A stretch of DNA of 5,959 nucleotides, taken from a bacterium. GTDB taxonomy: Bacteria; 4484-113; JAFGCY01. The position numbers and the translations under genes were made by a program. Each line of letters begins with the position of its first letter. Position 1 is the first letter of the stretch. Location of the stretch: NCBI GenBank assembly GCA_020849855.1, contig JADZFO010000053.1, positions 1 to 5,959 of the forward strand. Reading direction: 5' to 3'. Shown here piece after piece: positions 5,596-5,959 of the stretch. The notes beneath the pieces are model-generated. The model ran no database searches. It was not told where the DNA came from and saw only the letters and a list, made by a program, of their open reading frames with translations.

Positions 5596-5700
5596 ACTGA
5601 GCATTTATCGGCTTTCAGGCAGCCTGCAGCCAGCATGGACAGGCATTTAGCTATCCCAAAGGTATTAACACTTCAGCGCGACAAATAACAAAGACAGGTG

Positions 5701-5741
5701 AAAACGATTAAAGCATGATTCAAAAGATTAGAGCCTGATTA
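5701..5741. repeat. Two 20-bp direct repeats carrying four phased GATT motifs
   Basis: Segments 5702-5721 and 5722-5741 align at 16 of 20 positions. GATT occurs at 5706, 5717, 5726 and 5737, spaced 11, 9 and 11 bp, so all four lie on about the same face of the helix. Direct repeats with an 11-bp step are typical of operators for OmpR/PhoB-family response regulators, but the sequence does not identify the protein. No promoter is clear next to it. Confidence 0.4.
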
Positions 5742-5793
5742 AACGCTGCAGGATCGGGGATGCGCTAAAGGACGGACTGAGGCGGTCAGGGTC

Positions 5794-5874
5794 TGGGTTT
5801 GATGAGTGGCGCTTTCTGGAAGAAGAAAAGAAGTGGTCCTTGCTTGAAGAGCTTCGAACCACTCATCAAGCCTA
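5794..5874. repeat. Long imperfect stem-loop
   Basis: TTGATGAGTGG (5799-5809) is perfectly complementary to CCACTCATCAA (5859-5869). In RNA the stem extends to 16 bp (5794-5809 with 5859-5874) with two G-U pairs. The 49-base loop contains a purine run (5818-5833). A competing 6-bp stem, AGTGGT (5832-5837) with ACCACT (5858-5863), uses the same right arm. This may be a structured RNA, a protein-binding dyad or the remains of a small mobile element. No T-run follows on either strand. Confidence 0.5.
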
Positions 5875-5933
5875 ACACGCAGCCCCTGCAGGGCCAAGCA
5901 AAGGGTGTCATTCCAGCTCTCCAGGGTCTATAG
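5802..5933 (+). CDS. Doubtful small open reading frame of 43 codons
   Basis: ATG 5802 opens a frame to TAG 5931-5933. The predicted peptide starts MSGAFWKKKRSG and is basic near its N-terminus. No good ribosome binding site precedes it (only G-rich bases at 5788-5797), the frame runs straight through the long inverted repeat, and the opposite strand of that repeat gives a similar short frame starting MSG from 5866. I think it is more likely non-coding, and list it because this region has no other candidate gene. Confidence 0.12.
   Translation: MSGAFWKKKRSGPCLKSFEPLIKPNTQPLQGQAKGVIPALQGL
5884..5893. repeat. 10-bp perfect palindrome
   Basis: CCCTGCAGGG reads the same on both strands. It could be a protein site or chance in G+C-rich sequence; nothing else supports a role. 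Confidence 0.3.
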
Positions 5934-5959
5934 TCGGGCCTATCTACGGAAGATAGACC
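5925..5959. repeat. Nested inverted repeat ending at the window edge
   Basis: GGTCTAT (5925-5931) is perfectly complementary to ATAGACC (5953-5959), the last seven bases given. TATCT (5941-5945) is also complementary to AGATA (5951-5955) around ACGGA. The two share the ATA at 5953-5955, so they either compete or combine as a GGTC/GACC base under the TATCT/AGATA hairpin. The structure may continue past the edge, so its full extent is unknown. Confidence 0.4.

Larger units (their letters stand above)
5390..5959. other. Gene-free, A+T-richer region rich in inverted and phased repeats
   Basis: No convincing protein gene is seen in these 570 bases. The only open frames are tiny (27 codons from 5517, 17 from 5635, 43 from 5802). 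Base composition shifts to clearly more A+T than in the genes. GATTA[AG] occurs six times counting both strands (5423, 5524, 5581, 5706, 5726, 5737). The stretch contains the likely control region of the CAP gene, two sets of competing helices, a 16-bp-arm stem-loop and an inverted repeat cut by the right edge, each listed separately. It may also hold the promoter of a gene to the right. Confidence 0.6.

Noticed and set aside
5517-5687. Short plus-strand frames of 27 (from 5517) and 17 (from 5635) codons
   Set aside because: No ribosome binding site, no recognisable features, and lengths expected by chance.
5797-5876. Integron attC-like site, because GCCTAAC (5870-5876) fits the RYYYAAC core consensus
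   Set aside because: No GTTRRRY partner is found at the right place or orientation, and there is no integrase or cassette gene here.

Overview
The window reads as bacterial chromosome of high G+C content. The coding part is visibly GC-rich; the last 570 bases are clearly richer in A+T. Three of the four genes encode exported proteins: two have signal-peptidase I type leaders and one has a lipoprotein leader of the CGGGS type. That fits a diderm bacterium with an envelope or periplasm, but nothing here (no rRNA, no marker gene) allows a taxon to be named. The proteins look like those of a poorly characterised environmental lineage; this is an impression, not evidence.

Layout. Positions 1-291 are non-coding, with an operator-like inverted repeat, a GC-rich hairpin, short direct repeats and a near-consensus sigma-70 type promoter. 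Positions 292-1074 (+) hold an unrecognised cytoplasmic protein with a Pro/Ala-rich linker, encoded by a 21-bp tandem repeat, and a basic C-terminus. Positions 1075-1234 are a short convergent intergenic region with iterated short motifs. On the minus strand, 4315-2291 encodes a secreted protein built from three diverged copies of one module whose WPxNP core recalls the globular part of type II secretion pseudopilins. It is followed after 24 bases, in the same reading frame, by a secreted TPR protein (2266-1235). Further upstream on the same strand, 5389-4550 encodes a CAP/SCP-domain lipoprotein with its own strong intrinsic terminator (4386-4423). Positions 5390-5959 carry no convincing gene but are dense in inverted repeats, mutually exclusive helices and helically phased short repeats.

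How the genes may work together. The three minus-strand genes probably form two transcription units: the CAP lipoprotein alone, and the three-module protein with the TPR protein. All three products should act outside the cytoplasm, so a shared envelope or cell-surface role is possible but not demonstrated. The plus-strand gene is separately and apparently strongly promoted and has no visible link to the others.

I found no CRISPR array, transposase, integrase, toxin-antitoxin pair, tRNA or rRNA. The most unusual items are the triplicated pseudopilin-like module protein and the structured, gene-free region 5390-5959, which may hold an undescribed RNA or regulatory region.
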